The translations under genes and the position numbers were made by a program. The notes below the pieces were generated by a model, which saw only the letters and a list, made by a program, of their open reading frames with translations, was not told where the DNA came from and searched no databases. Below are positions 52,623 to 61,969 of a stretch of DNA of 64,000 nt, in pieces (position 1 is the first letter of the stretch; every line of letters begins with the position of its first letter). This DNA comes from Trichomonas vaginalis G3 (taxonomy: Eukaryota > Parabasalia > Trichomonadida > Trichomonadidae): NCBI RefSeq assembly GCF_026262505.1, contig NC_067206.1, forward strand, positions 6,476,879-6,540,878. The letters run 5' to 3'.

Positions 52623-52638
52623 AAATAAAATTTTATTT

Positions 52639-53090
52639 TTACATGTCAAATTTCTTTTTCTCTGGAACTGGTTCAGGTTCTTTCTTCTCTTCTTCTACTT
52701 TCTTTTCTTTCTTTTCTTTCTTCTTCTTTTCTGGTGGAGTTATGTCAAATTTCTCCGAACCATATTTATGTAAAAGTTCTTTGTCCTTTAATAGCTCATC
52801 TATTCTGTTTTCTATTTCATCTTCAAGAACAGCGCATGTGTCTTCTTTGCATTCTAAGAACTTTTGTTGGACTTCATCTTTCCAATCGGCGTCATCTCTG
52901 TCAACAAGTCTGTCATTGACAAATTTTAAGACTGCTCTGCTTAATGTTTATGGTTCTTGTCATATTCCCAGAAACAGAACTTTAGAACAAATTCACCTTT
53001 CTTGTTTACACTATGTAAGATTTTATGGTCGACAGATGTTTTGCTGTCGAAAAGCTTGTCTCGAATATAGATAGCGAAATCGCTAGACAT
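52639..53090 (-). pseudogene. ~150-residue Lys-rich-tail protein (D)
   Basis: Counterpart of 20788-21236. The tail codes for alternating Glu-Lys and Pro residues and ends KKKFDM. The copy has about one break. It is divergent from the ATPase over 36 bp. Confidence 0.58.
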
Positions 53091-53126
53091 TTTCTAAAAG
53101 ATAAAAATTTTAATTTTTCTAAAAAT

Positions 53127-54002
53127 ATGTTAGAAAAAAAGTTTGCTGACATTGACAAAAAATTTGAGAATGTTTTAAACAAGAACAAGGTGAAATTAGA
53201 AAATGCTCAGATAAAGCCTATACATGAAAAGTTCTTATTTGCTCAGAATGGTATAACAGGTCTAATTGCACCACCTGGGTCGGGTAAGACTTTCACTTAT
53301 CTTAAAATGGCTGCACAACAACAAGAACTAGATGAGAAGAACCCATTCTATGAGTTAGTTGTTATTTGTTCGACTTCTGGTCAATTTGACCAAACCGTAA
53401 ATTCGTTCAAAGATATTATAAAGAAGTCTAAGTTAGTATGTATAAAGGATACTGAGTTGTTAGATTGGATAAAGAAGTACCAAAGAAGGGTTTTGAAGTA
53501 CAATGCTATAAATGAGTATATAAATTCGAAGTTTAAAGACCCAAATGAGGAAATGCAGAGAATATTAGAGAAGAAACACTTCAGAAACAAACAGAAAGAG
53601 ATAGAATACATTTCGAAGAAATTGCAATCTTACGATTGGAAGACTTACCCTCACAGATGTCTTCTTATCTTAGATGATTTCGCCTCTCATCCTTTGTTAA
53701 AGAATAGAGAACAAGATATGTGTCGAATTCTTAAGAAGCTCAGACACTTTAACATTTCAGTTGTCATTTGTGTACAGACAGCCAAGAGTTTAAGTAGGGA
53801 TGTAAAGAGAATACTTACTGACATTGTACTTTTCCCCGGATTGTCCGAAGACGATTTCATGGAACTTATGAAAGAGTCCATGGCAGGTAAGTTTGACAGA
53901 CATGAACTATGGGAGAAGTACAAAGTCATACAAGACCCTCATACTTCTTTCAGAATTCACATCTACGCAAACAAAGTTCAAATTGTAAAAAGTCAAGCGT
54001 AA
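53127..54002 (+). CDS. A32-like packaging ATPase (D)
   Basis: A whole-looking 291-residue ATPase, same as 19876-20751 with a few conservative differences. Walker A is GLIAPPGSGKTFTY and Walker B is CLLILDDFASH. The start at MLEKKF is chosen for the same reason as in copy B. Two full-length copies that agree closely support recent function. An extra ~400-bp block follows its stop. Confidence 0.88.
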   Translation: MLEKKFADIDKKFENVLNKNKVKLENAQIKPIHEKFLFAQNGITGLIAPPGSGKTFTYLKMAAQQQELDEKNPFYELVVICSTSGQFDQTVNSFKDIIKKSKLVCIKDTELLDWIKKYQRRVLKYNAINEYINSKFKDPNEEMQRILEKKHFRNKQKEIEYISKKLQSYDWKTYPHRCLLILDDFASHPLLKNREQDMCRILKKLRHFNISVVICVQTAKSLSRDVKRILTDIVLFPGLSEDDFMELMKESMAGKFDRHELWEKYKVIQDPHTSFRIHIYANKVQIVKSQA

Positions 54003-54399
54003 AAATGTAAGTGTTTTAGTCTTAGTCTGTTGTGGTGCTGGGGCTGTCGGTTCTTCTGGCTTTGGAAGACATTCAGGAAGAGGAACGTCAGTCATCCGTT
54101 TGTGTCCTGTCGGAAGGAAGGACTCGGAATGTCGGAAGGAAAAACTTTTTCTGTCGGAAGGAAAAACTTTTTCTGAAGTTCGACCAAAAAGTTCTCAATT
54201 TTCGAAAATTCGAATGGTTTACGGACGAACAACAGGAAATTTTTTTCCAGTTGTCGGGAAATTTTTTTCCAGTTGTCGGGAAATTTTTTTCTTGTCGGAT
54301 GGAAGGACTCGGAATGTCGGAAGGAAGAACTCGGAATGCCAGAAGGATTTGACAGGGCAATTTACCTTATAGAGCTACCTGAGCCATCTGAAGTCAAGC
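53999..54399. mobile_element. ~400-bp insertion with 9-bp direct repeats and internal tandem units
   Basis: Copy B joins ATPase and KilA-N ends by a short link; here ~400 bp lie between. AAGTCAAGC occurs at both edges (53990-53998 and 54391-54399), like a 9-bp target duplication as made by Mutator-type transposons. Inside are repeated GTCGGAAGGAAGGACTCGGA, GTCGGAAGGAAAAACTTTTT and CCAGTTGTCGGGAAATTTTT units. I see no terminal inverted repeats, so the alternative is loss of this block in copy B by recombination. Confidence 0.5.
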
Positions 54400-54419
54400 T
54401 TGAAAAATAAATGGTTCAT

Positions 54420-55243
54420 TTACTCTGCTTGTTTGAAGTTGTCAAAATACTCTGTTATTTTTTCTTTCAGTAGCGGCAAATCTTCTTTGAAGGTAAGTAT
54501 TGTACAACCTTTAATATCATAGTGTGTTTGAGGTAAAGTATCTTGAACTATTTGTTTCACATCTTCATTTGGTGTCATTGAAATCGTAAGTTTTCGCGAT
54601 AGAACCAATTTCTGTCAGATTTGTAAATCTTAGCAAGGTCGTAAAAGCTTTTGTTGTTTCTTCTGACTAAATGCAACATAACCATATCTTTATCTTCTTC
54701 TTTCTCCATATCTTCAGTATAAATCATATACTTATAGTTCTTTTCCTTTCCTTTTGGTACCGAACGTGGTATTCTTTTCTGTATGTTTTTGTCTTTTGCT
54801 TCAAGCTTGTTCTCTAGCTCTTCACGTTCTTGTCTATGAATTTCATCTAACATCATGAAAATATAACAAGCGTAACGAGGTGAAGCCCACATTGCAACAG
54901 CATTTACTAAAAGTCTATGAACATAATATCCTCTCAAACCATTTGGCAAATTTTTACGATTTTCGTATGGAATCTCGTTCCGCGGTTTTCCTCTGGTCGC
55001 AAACATATGAGGAAATTCTTCTAAAAGTTCTTTTGTCTGTTGGTTTTCAAACCAATGATGTGCTGGCTTTGTAGAACGAAGAGCATTCAAAATACTTTGC
55101 ATTTGGTACATGTCATCTTTGACCGAACGAATGAGACGTAACTGTTTGTTATACTGAACCCACTCGTATTCTTCATTTATGTCTTCATGAACGATAGCAG
55201 TTGTTGTGTTCTCTGTTGTTGACATATCTGTCCTTACATACAA
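54420..55243 (-). pseudogene. KilA-N/DUF3627-like protein (D)
   Basis: Same architecture as 930-1757: KilA-N (HHWFENQQTKELLEEFPHMF ... RGYYVHRLLVNAVAMWASPR) and the C-terminal region. It is ~87% similar to the A1 protein by eye. It is preceded by AATATTTTTTTTATTTTGTA and TGTAAGGACAGAT. The copy has about one break. It converges on the ATPase. Confidence 0.78.
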
Positions 55244-55374
55244 AATAAAAAAAATATTTTATAAAAAATTAGCGTTATTTTTTTATTTTCACAAAAGACC
55301 AAAAATAAACGCTTTACATGTATTTTTCAGCAACTTCGTCAAATAATTTTATAGCTTTATCTATCTCATCTACT

Positions 55375-55926
55375 TCAAAACGTTTCTTTACCTTTCGTGG
55401 GAGCACCATACATTTTCTCAAACTTTTCGAGTAGTTCTGTTTCAGCAGCTCTCATATCGTTAACAAACACAACCTTGACTCTATTGACTATACTGTCATA
55501 TCTTTGAGTTATATTATATGTTCTTCCTATCTTATATCTTTTTGTATTGAAGTCCTTCGGTTTCTGAACGATGTAAAGTAAGCCTTCACTGCAACGTTCC
55601 GTATCGAATGAACCATATGTTATGAAGTTATATCCAACAACTGGGTCTAACCATAACAAAACTATTGGTATAAGACTTTTGTCTATAAGATATGCTCTTG
55701 TTCCATGAAATGCTACCGATATCAAAAGCTCAGGATTTCTTGTCAAAAATTTCTGAGTAGAAGCAATTTTAACCCAGTCCTTCGGTCTCTTTCCAAATGG
55801 AGATAAAATGTCTGACAAAGAATATTTCTTGTATTTCTTTGAGTATCTTACGTTTAAATCACATATTCTAACCATTTTGGTGTCATTGTCTATCTTTCTA
55901 ACTGTTTCAAACTCAATGTTTAACAT
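55375..55926 (-). CDS. KilA-N protein with T5orf172/GIY-YIG-like C-terminal domain
   Basis: A whole 183-residue protein. Residues ~1-105 are a KilA-N domain (MVRICDLNVRYSKKYKKYSL ... PELLISVAFHGTRAYLIDKS). Residues ~115-183 match the T5orf172 family related to GIY-YIG nucleases (GLLYIVQKPKDFNTKRYKIG then RTYNITQRYDSI and ETELLEKFEKMYG). This pairing is common in nucleocytoplasmic large DNA viruses. It probably binds and perhaps cuts DNA. The upstream ATATTTTTTTATTTTGTATG and TAAGAAACAGA match those of the KilA-N gene next to it. Confidence 0.8.
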   Translation of the reverse strand: MLNIEFETVRKIDNDTKMVRICDLNVRYSKKYKKYSLSDILSPFGKRPKDWVKIASTQKFLTRNPELLISVAFHGTRAYLIDKSLIPIVLLWLDPVVGYNFITYGSFDTERCSEGLLYIVQKPKDFNTKRYKIGRTYNITQRYDSIVNRVKVVFVNDMRAAETELLEKFEKMYGAPTKGKETF

Positions 55927-56007
55927 TTTCTGTTTCTTACATACAAAATAAAAAAATATTTTTTTAAAAAACTAACTTTATTTTTTCTATCTTGTATAAA
56001 AGATATG

Positions 56008-56366
56008 ATTTCAGGGATTTTTTTTACGAAGTGTAAAAGTTCTCTTCGTCAAAAAATAACAGTTATATAATGAAATTTGGTCATTTTTTTACGATTTCAG
56101 GGATTTTAGGCGAGTAAGATTTTTTACGTACTCGCAATTTTTTACGATTTTCATGAGTTTTAGGCGAGTAAGATTTTCTATCTTGTATAAAAGATATGAT
56201 TTCAGGGATTTTTTTACGAAGTGTAAAAGTTCTCTTCGTAAAAAAATAACAGTTATATCATGAAATTTGGTCATTTTTTCACGATTTCAGGGATTTTTTT
56301 TACGAAGTGTAAAAGTTCTCTTCGTCAAAAAATAACAGTTATATAATGAAATTTGGTCATTTTTTC
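56008..56366 (+). repeat. Three ~85-bp direct repeats with an ACGAAG...CTTCGT hairpin
   Basis: Units at about 56008, 56198 and 56282, each with GATTTCAGGGATTTTTTTTA, then ACGAAGTGTAAAAGTTCTCTT-type hairpin DNA and AACAGTTATATAATGAAATT. A GGCGAGTAAGATTTT block is duplicated between the first two. No gene lies in 55927-56557. Confidence 0.8.
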
Positions 56367-56382
56367 AGCAAAAATATATTTT

Positions 56383-56475
56383 AGGTGTCACCAGGTCCCT
56401 CGGTCCCTCGGTCCCTCGGTCAACTAACATCTTTTTGAAAATGGTGACAACATGACATTTTGACAACAACACAGG
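56383..56475. repeat. 93-bp inverted repeat, left arm
   Basis: Starts AGGTGTCACCAGGTCCCTCG and is a perfect reverse complement of 58436-58528. It includes three TCCCTCGG units. The outward ends read 5'-AG...CT-3' as in Polinton termini. Confidence 0.85.
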
Positions 56476-56557
56476 AAAAACTTCTTCGTATATGTTTTGT
56501 CAAAACTTCATCGTCAATGAGCGTAAATCAGACAAAAAATATTTCTACCATAAAGTT

Positions 56558-57454
56558 TTATAAGCGTTTTACATGGTATATGTTGTGATGGTTCATGACT
56601 TTAAACAGTTTTGTAGCTTCTATTTCTTCACGAAGGATATCAAAAGTTTTAACAATGCCGAAGGTTTCTTTATATTTCTTCTTGACATCAGATAGAAGGA
56701 AATCGTCAGCAGTTGGATAGTTTTTGTTCAGAAATGTCAACATGTCCATTTTATCTTCTGCTGGTTTCTCTGCTTCTTTCTTTAAGTCAGCATAGTCGTT
56801 TCTCATACGTTCTATCTCTTTGACGGAGTAGTTATATTTCTTCATTGCTGCTTTACATTTTGAACATTGTGGGTTCAGTTTAGCATTGTACATTGAAACC
56901 TTACCTGCTAAAACAACTAAGGCGTAAATGGTTTTCTTTAACTCAAAAGTTGCGGGTTTTATCTGTTCATTCCATACTTTACCTCTTCTATCTTTATCTC
57001 TTATCTGCCATACACATTTTGCAACTAACGAAACAAAGTTGTCGTAGGTCTTAAACTCCCCAGATTTATATATGTCCATGAAATATACCATATCGCAGTC
57101 TTTGTGGTTGCAATGAAATCCAAGAAACTCATAGTTTACCTTTCGTATGAACTTCTTTATTTCTACTGAGTCAGTTGGTTTCACTTCTATTTCATCGAAT
57201 TCAGGAATAGTGAGCTTTTGTTGTTGGATTTCAGGAAGTTTAGGTAGATGTTCCACCAGGTCCTGCATTTCATAAAGATATTGTTCATTTGTTTCATCTT
57301 TTGCACTACAGTCTAAATCTCCTTGGAGAAGTTCTTGCTTTATCTTCTGGATTTCTGTTTCGAAAGTATATGAAGAAGGAATGAAGCTTTTCATTTCTAC
57401 TAACATTGAAGTTGGGTTCATGACTAACGAGTTTGGTGCTGTTGTTGCTAACAT
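56558..57454 (-). CDS. 298-residue hypothetical protein between inverted repeats
   Basis: Whole and unrecognised. The first ~80 residues are Ser/Thr-rich then acidic. There are Cys/His pairs (FHCNHKDCDM ~residue 118, NPQCSKCKAA ~205) that could bind zinc, a helical middle (YALVVLAGKVSMYNAKLNPQ), and a C-terminal segment (DDFLLSDVKKKYKETFGIVK to the end) with a winged-helix look like helicase tails. It is preceded by AAAAAATATTTTTTATTTTT. It lies alone inside the 93-bp inverted repeats, so it may be the cargo of a small mobile unit. The function is unknown. Confidence 0.65.
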   Translation of the reverse strand: MLATTAPNSLVMNPTSMLVEMKSFIPSSYTFETEIQKIKQELLQGDLDCSAKDETNEQYLYEMQDLVEHLPKLPEIQQQKLTIPEFDEIEVKPTDSVEIKKFIRKVNYEFLGFHCNHKDCDMVYFMDIYKSGEFKTYDNFVSLVAKCVWQIRDKDRRGKVWNEQIKPATFELKKTIYALVVLAGKVSMYNAKLNPQCSKCKAAMKKYNYSVKEIERMRNDYADLKKEAEKPAEDKMDMLTFLNKNYPTADDFLLSDVKKKYKETFGIVKTFDILREEIEATKLFKVMNHHNIYHVKRL

Positions 57455-57649
57455 GTTCTTACAATAAAAATAAAAAATATTTTTTTTAAAAAACTAACTT
57501 TATTTTTTATTTCGGGAAAATTCATGAGTTTTGGTTGAAAAATACGGTGAACCAAAAGTGGCTCGACCTCAAAACAAGCATTTTGTGAAGAATATACCAA
57601 CCGCCAGAATTTCGACGGTTGCTTTTTATACAAAATTCAACGGGTGAAA

Positions 57650-58435
57650 GAATACGAAGATGAAGTCTTGACAAAACATGTACGATGAAGTCATGACAAA
57701 ACATGTACGAAGAAGAAGTCATGACAAAACATGTACGATGAAGAAGTCATGACAAAACATTTACGATGAAGTCATGACAAAACATGTACGTTCATGTTTG
57801 ACAAAACATTTACGAAGAAGTCATGACAAAACATTTACGAAGAAGAAGTTTATTTCCTGGACTGTTGTCAAAATGTCATGTTGTCACACTTTTTCAGAGA
57901 AGTTAAAATGACCGAGGGACTGAGGGACCGAGGGACCTGGTGACACCTTCAGTTCTTCAAAACATGTACGTTCATGTTTGACAAAACATTTACGATGAAG
58001 AAGTCATGACAAAACATGTACGAAGAAGTCATGACAAAACATTTACGAAGAAGAAGTTTATTTCCTGGACTGTTGTCAAAATGTCATGTTGTCACACTTT
58101 TTCAGAGAAGTTAAAATGACCGAGGGACCGAGGGACCGAGGGACCTGGTGACACCTTCAGTTCTTCAAAACATGTACGATGAAGTCTTGACAAAACATGT
58201 ACGATGAAGAAGTCATGACAAAACATGTACGATGAAGTCATGACAAAACATGTACGATGAAGAAGTCATGACAAAACATGTACGATGAAGAAGTCATGAC
58301 AAAACATGTACGATGAAGTCATGACAAAACATTTACGATGAAGTCATGACAAAAACATGTACGATGAAGTCATGACAAAACATATACGAAGAAGTCTTGA
58401 CAAAACATGTACGATGAAGTCATAACTGCCTTCCT
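57650..58435 (+). repeat. ~25-bp minisatellite (GAAGTCATGACAAAACATGTACGAT)-like array
   Basis: Roughly twenty units of GACAAAACATGTACGATGAA and GTCAT with GAAGAA variants, interrupted by two ~95-bp blocks that end in GGGACCTGGTGACACCT (57855-57948 and 58062-58155). There is no coding sense. The 57455-57649 part before it is AT-rich with the promoter of the 298-residue gene. Confidence 0.85.
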
Positions 58436-58528
58436 CCTGTGTTGTTGTCAAAATGTCATGTTGTCACCATTTTCAAAAAGATGTTAGTTGACCGAGGGAC
58501 CGAGGGACCGAGGGACCTGGTGACACCT
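58436..58528. repeat. 93-bp inverted repeat, right arm
   Basis: Perfect reverse complement of 56383-56475, ending CGAGGGACCTGGTGACACCT. Two direct, more diverged relatives occur to its left and one to its right (58739-58832). Confidence 0.85.
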
Positions 58529-58868
58529 TCAGTTCTTCAAAACATGTACGATGAAATCATGACAAAACATATACGAAGAAGTCATGACAAAACATTTACG
58601 TTTATGTTTGACAAAGCATTTACGATGAAGTCATGACAAAACATTTACGTTCATGTTTGACAAAACATATACGAAGAAGTCTTGACAAAACATATACGAA
58701 GAAGTCATGACAAAACATTTACGAAGAAGAAGTTTATTTCCTGGACTGTTGTCAAAATGTCATGTTGTCACACTTTTTCAGAGAAGTTAAAATGACCGAG
58801 GGACCGAGGGACCGAGGGACCTGGTGACACCTTCAGTTCTTCAAAACATGTACTCTAAAATATATTTT
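58529..58868 (+). repeat. Continuation of minisatellite and fourth GGTGACACCT block
   Basis: About seven more units of the ACAAAACATxTACGA type, then a ~95-bp block ending at 58832 and a short tail into the next gene end. No gene is seen. Confidence 0.75.
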
Positions 58869-59732
58869 TCAATACTTTTTCAGCACTTTTCCGTAGTTAT
58901 ATATGAAAGACAATTCGAGATAAAAGTCATAGTACAATGGAATAATATGCTGCACACCATTTGTTGTGAACCAAACTTGAAAGTCAGAGAAACTGTTACT
59001 AGGTGGTTCGTAGAATTTAGAAGCAAAGTCATAAAAGTCCTTACCAATACATAGAAAACTATTGTTGCTTGAACTGAAACTTGCATGGCACATAACATTT
59101 TGAGGGTCAAACACGTTTCTATAAACTGTCAAATCTGCTGGTGGAAGTATAAATTTTAAATGGACCATCTGGTGGTAATGGTTCGTTCTGGTTTAGTAAC
59201 CGAAGAAATTGTGCCCAAGAACGTTTGTCTACTTCCCAAAATAAAAACTCTGTATCTCTTGGAGGTTAATTTCAATCTTTTGAAATGAAACGGTTGGAGT
59301 TCATCTTGTCATATTCTAGTTTCAAAATAGTATGTTCCATTTAGTAAAAGAGTCGTATTTTTCTTGAAATTCCCAATAATATTTGTTCATTTGAGTTTGA
59401 AAGTCATTTAGAGTTTTCTCAGACTTTCGTCTGAACGAACTGTAAAGATCCTCATTTCGTCAAATTTGTCTATTAGACCATCAGAACCTTTATACTGCCC
59501 ATGAAAATATACTGCGAACATAAATGCGTTAGTTCTATTTGAAAAACAAAACTCTTCTAAATCCTATTGCCTTTGCATCTGAAGGACTTTGAAGCCAACG
59601 AACTGGATAGTCAAAACTGTATGCTCGGGATGAAATTTCTTCATCTGAAATAGTCCTACCAGCATTTGTAAAGATATAGTCTAACGGTTTTGTATCTGCT
59701 ACTTTTGTTCTTTGTTTTTCAACCTGAAGCAT
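58869..59732 (-). pseudogene. Minor capsid (penton-like) candidate, family F
   Basis: The N-terminal segment SFDYPVRWLQSPSDAKAIGF resembles FKFPTDWIVNINEEKYIGI of family A. The C-terminal segment FSDFQVWFTTNGVQHIIPLY, then FYLELSFI, resembles FWIDMF...CPVFLPP..LYIEAQL. The size is similar (~285 codons). This distant match supports one protein family across A and F. It is preceded by TATATTTTTACATATATTAA. The copy is broken, with about four breaks. Confidence 0.5.
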
Positions 59733-59786
59733 TTAATATATGTAAAAATATATTGTTTTAAAACGTTTTTACTTCAATGCAATTTT

Positions 59787-61939
59787 TTATTTCATGCAAT
59801 GTTTTATTTCTGTGCCGTCTTCAAGTATGCCCCAGTACTTACGCTTGGAGAGGACATGAACTTCTGAAAATACCTTATCTAGCTTAAAACAGCCCATCTT
59901 TTCACCGACCAATTCCCATTTCAATGAGTTTGTTGTATCCTTCTTCGTTCGTCATGAGTGCGTCAATGTTCTCATAGTAAACCACAACTTTGGATTTGAC
60001 TTCGGAGAAGAATTTGTTGTAGTTGTCAAGGACTGCCTTTGCGAACTGAGGGTAAGACCAATGTTCGACAATAGATTTTAATGTGGTTACTAAGCCATTT
60101 TGACCTTGAGTGAACTCGTACTTCAAAACAAAAGGAGAAAACCTTTCAACAAAGTTGTCGACCTTCTCATAATGTTTACTCTTCATCTTTTGAGGTTTCT
60201 TAATGGAATATCCCCATGTCGAATTCATAAGCAATTTGAGTGTCATTGCAAGTTTTGGGGTTTGAAGCTTTCCTAATATCATACAGTTGTTGTATGACTT
60301 TTCCAACTGTATAGTTCCTTCCCGGGAACTCACCATCTTCGTTTGGAATTCCAGTCGGAATATATTGGACAAACCTCATGTACGCAGCGTTAAAGGTCGA
60401 CATAGTATATCTTTTCGTTTGAGTCGAACTTGTCGCAACCAATTGGTCCAGTTTGTGGAAATTCAAGTGAGTCTCTTATCTTCTGAGAAACTTCTCCTGT
60501 TATCTCATAAACATCGTCGAAGCAACCTGTTTCATATAAAACCTTCTGACTAACTCTGATGCTTTCCATACAATTTGACGTCAATTGGATGTCTCAATGG
60601 AAGTTTGTTTATAGCATCTTGAAGTTCTTGCAACCTCATTGGAAGTTCTTCTGGTTCAGGTGGTATCCGAACAATCCAACTCCTTGTGGAACTGTGTACT
60701 TCTTTTGTACTATAACTTTGGTCTGGAACAACTTTTGGTCTTGCTAACAATGAAAGTTTGTTTCGTCTTTTGGTACAAAACTTTCTGTAAGCTTGTCATC
60801 TGGAATTGGTTCCAACAAACCTTTCTCGAAAAGAATGTTTACAGCTCTGACAATGTTGCACTTGCCTTTTCCGAACAACGGGTGTGTAAGACTTTCGTTC
60901 AACATGAAGTGGTTGTGGACAAGTACAATCTTCAACCATGGTAAGTCTTTGTCAACAACATAGTCGTCATGTGAAGAACCTTTAGCTGTAGGTATGTTGA
61001 CTCGGATATTGACATTTGCCAACGGTGCAATTTTTGCCAATTGACCTCTGAGAATGTACCTTGTCTTCACACATGACTCAAGATACTTCATTTTCTCATC
61101 TGTAACAAGACCAGAGTTCCTGAGACATGTAAGAATGCAAGGTTCATTGACAATTGTTTCAATTGAATTGTAAATTCCATACCTTGTCAAGTCAATGTCA
61201 GACTTATTTCTGAACGGGAAGTATCCAGCATGTTGTCTGACTGCTTGAGGGTTAGGTTGGTACCATTCGAACTTGACACTTGCAATTCCTTCAATTGCAT
61301 TCAAAATGTCTGAGTCGGAGTCAAACATTTGTTCTCTCTTTGTAGTCTTGAAAGCGTCAAGAAGCATTGCAGCTGTTTGTTCATTGCCATGTGCATAGTA
61401 AATGTGACCATCCAAATCCGTTATGGTCAATCTGAGATTGTATCCTTTCTTATTTCCGTCTTGTATGGCAGCAAGTACACCCATGAAGCCTTCTTTGTTC
61501 TTTCCTTCGTCAAAGTTTACTGTAAAGGTTCGACCAGATGTAATTTGACTTCTAACTTCACGGTACTTCTCATATGCATATCTTGTTCTTTCCATGGGAG
61601 CATGTGCGTCTTCACCTTTTCCTTTTTTCCTTTCAAAGGATGCAATTGTTCGTCATGTTTCCAGTAGAATCTGGCAAAGCCGTCGTGTCCCTCAACTTGA
61701 GGTTCACTAACATCGAAAGGCATGTCCATAAGACGTTCTTCTTCTAATCTCTCTAGTCTGTTTGGATAATTTGCACGTGCTGTTTCCAAATCCATTTCGT
61801 AGCGAAGACCAGACAATTTGTCATAGACTTTTATGGGTCTTCCTTTCCTATATTTAAACTTCTTCGAAACTCTCCAACCATATCTTTGCAACTCTGCTTT
61901 TATTCTAGCAGATTTTCTATCCATTCTATATGGGGGCAT
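59787..61939 (-). pseudogene. Short divergent protein-primed-type DNA polymerase B remnant (F)
   Basis: About 715 codons, against ~1,280 in family A. Parts: a basic N-terminal region (GWRVSKKFKYRKGRPIKVYD); the same OTU/papain-like domain as family A (EPCILTCLRNSGLVTDEKMK, then VNIRVNIP and HNHFMLNES); motif A region YYVDLSTFNAAYMRFVQYIP; motif B LKLLMNSTWGYSIKKP; and a motif C region VVYYENIDALMTNEEGY. I can recognise no exonuclease domain between the OTU-like part and motif A. The end (KRKYWGILEDGTEI) is typical of PolB C-termini. The copy is broken, with about four to five breaks. Confidence 0.72.
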
Positions 61940-61944
61940 TTCAA

Positions 61945-61965
61945 ATAAAATAAAAAAATATTTTT
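61945..61965 (-). promoter_or_regulatory. A/T module before family F polymerase
   Basis: Read on the - strand, AAAAAAATATTTTTTTATTT precedes TATTTGAA and the ATG at 61939. It is the same module as in family B and before family A PolB. Confidence 0.5.
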
Positions 61966-61969
61966 TTCT

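Larger units (their letters stand above)
43199..56382 (+). mobile_element. Polinton-like virus element, family B, copy D (right limit unresolved)
   Basis: The fullest family B copy: basic protein, large protein, NLS protein, major capsid, small gene (-), coiled-coil gene, 76-residue gene, minor capsid candidate, helicase, 114- and 139-residue genes, Lys-rich protein (-), ATPase, then KilA-N (-) and KilA-N/T5orf172 (-). No polymerase or integrase lies in this block. It is broken, with roughly fifteen breaks; ATPase, T5orf172 and several small genes look whole. I set the right limit at the inverted repeat starting at 56383, which is a guess. Confidence 0.72.

Noticed and set aside
53907-54095. 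Small Pro-rich frame (MTDVPLPECLPKPEEP...) on the - strand after the ATPase
   Set aside because: It runs antisense into the ATPase gene and lies in the 400-bp repeat block, with no promoter module. It may be a fossil, but I cannot support it as a gene.
57650-58740. CRISPR-like look of regularly spaced ~25-bp units
   Set aside because: The units are contiguous or separated by further repeat variants, with no unique spacers and no cas genes. It is a minisatellite in a eukaryotic setting.
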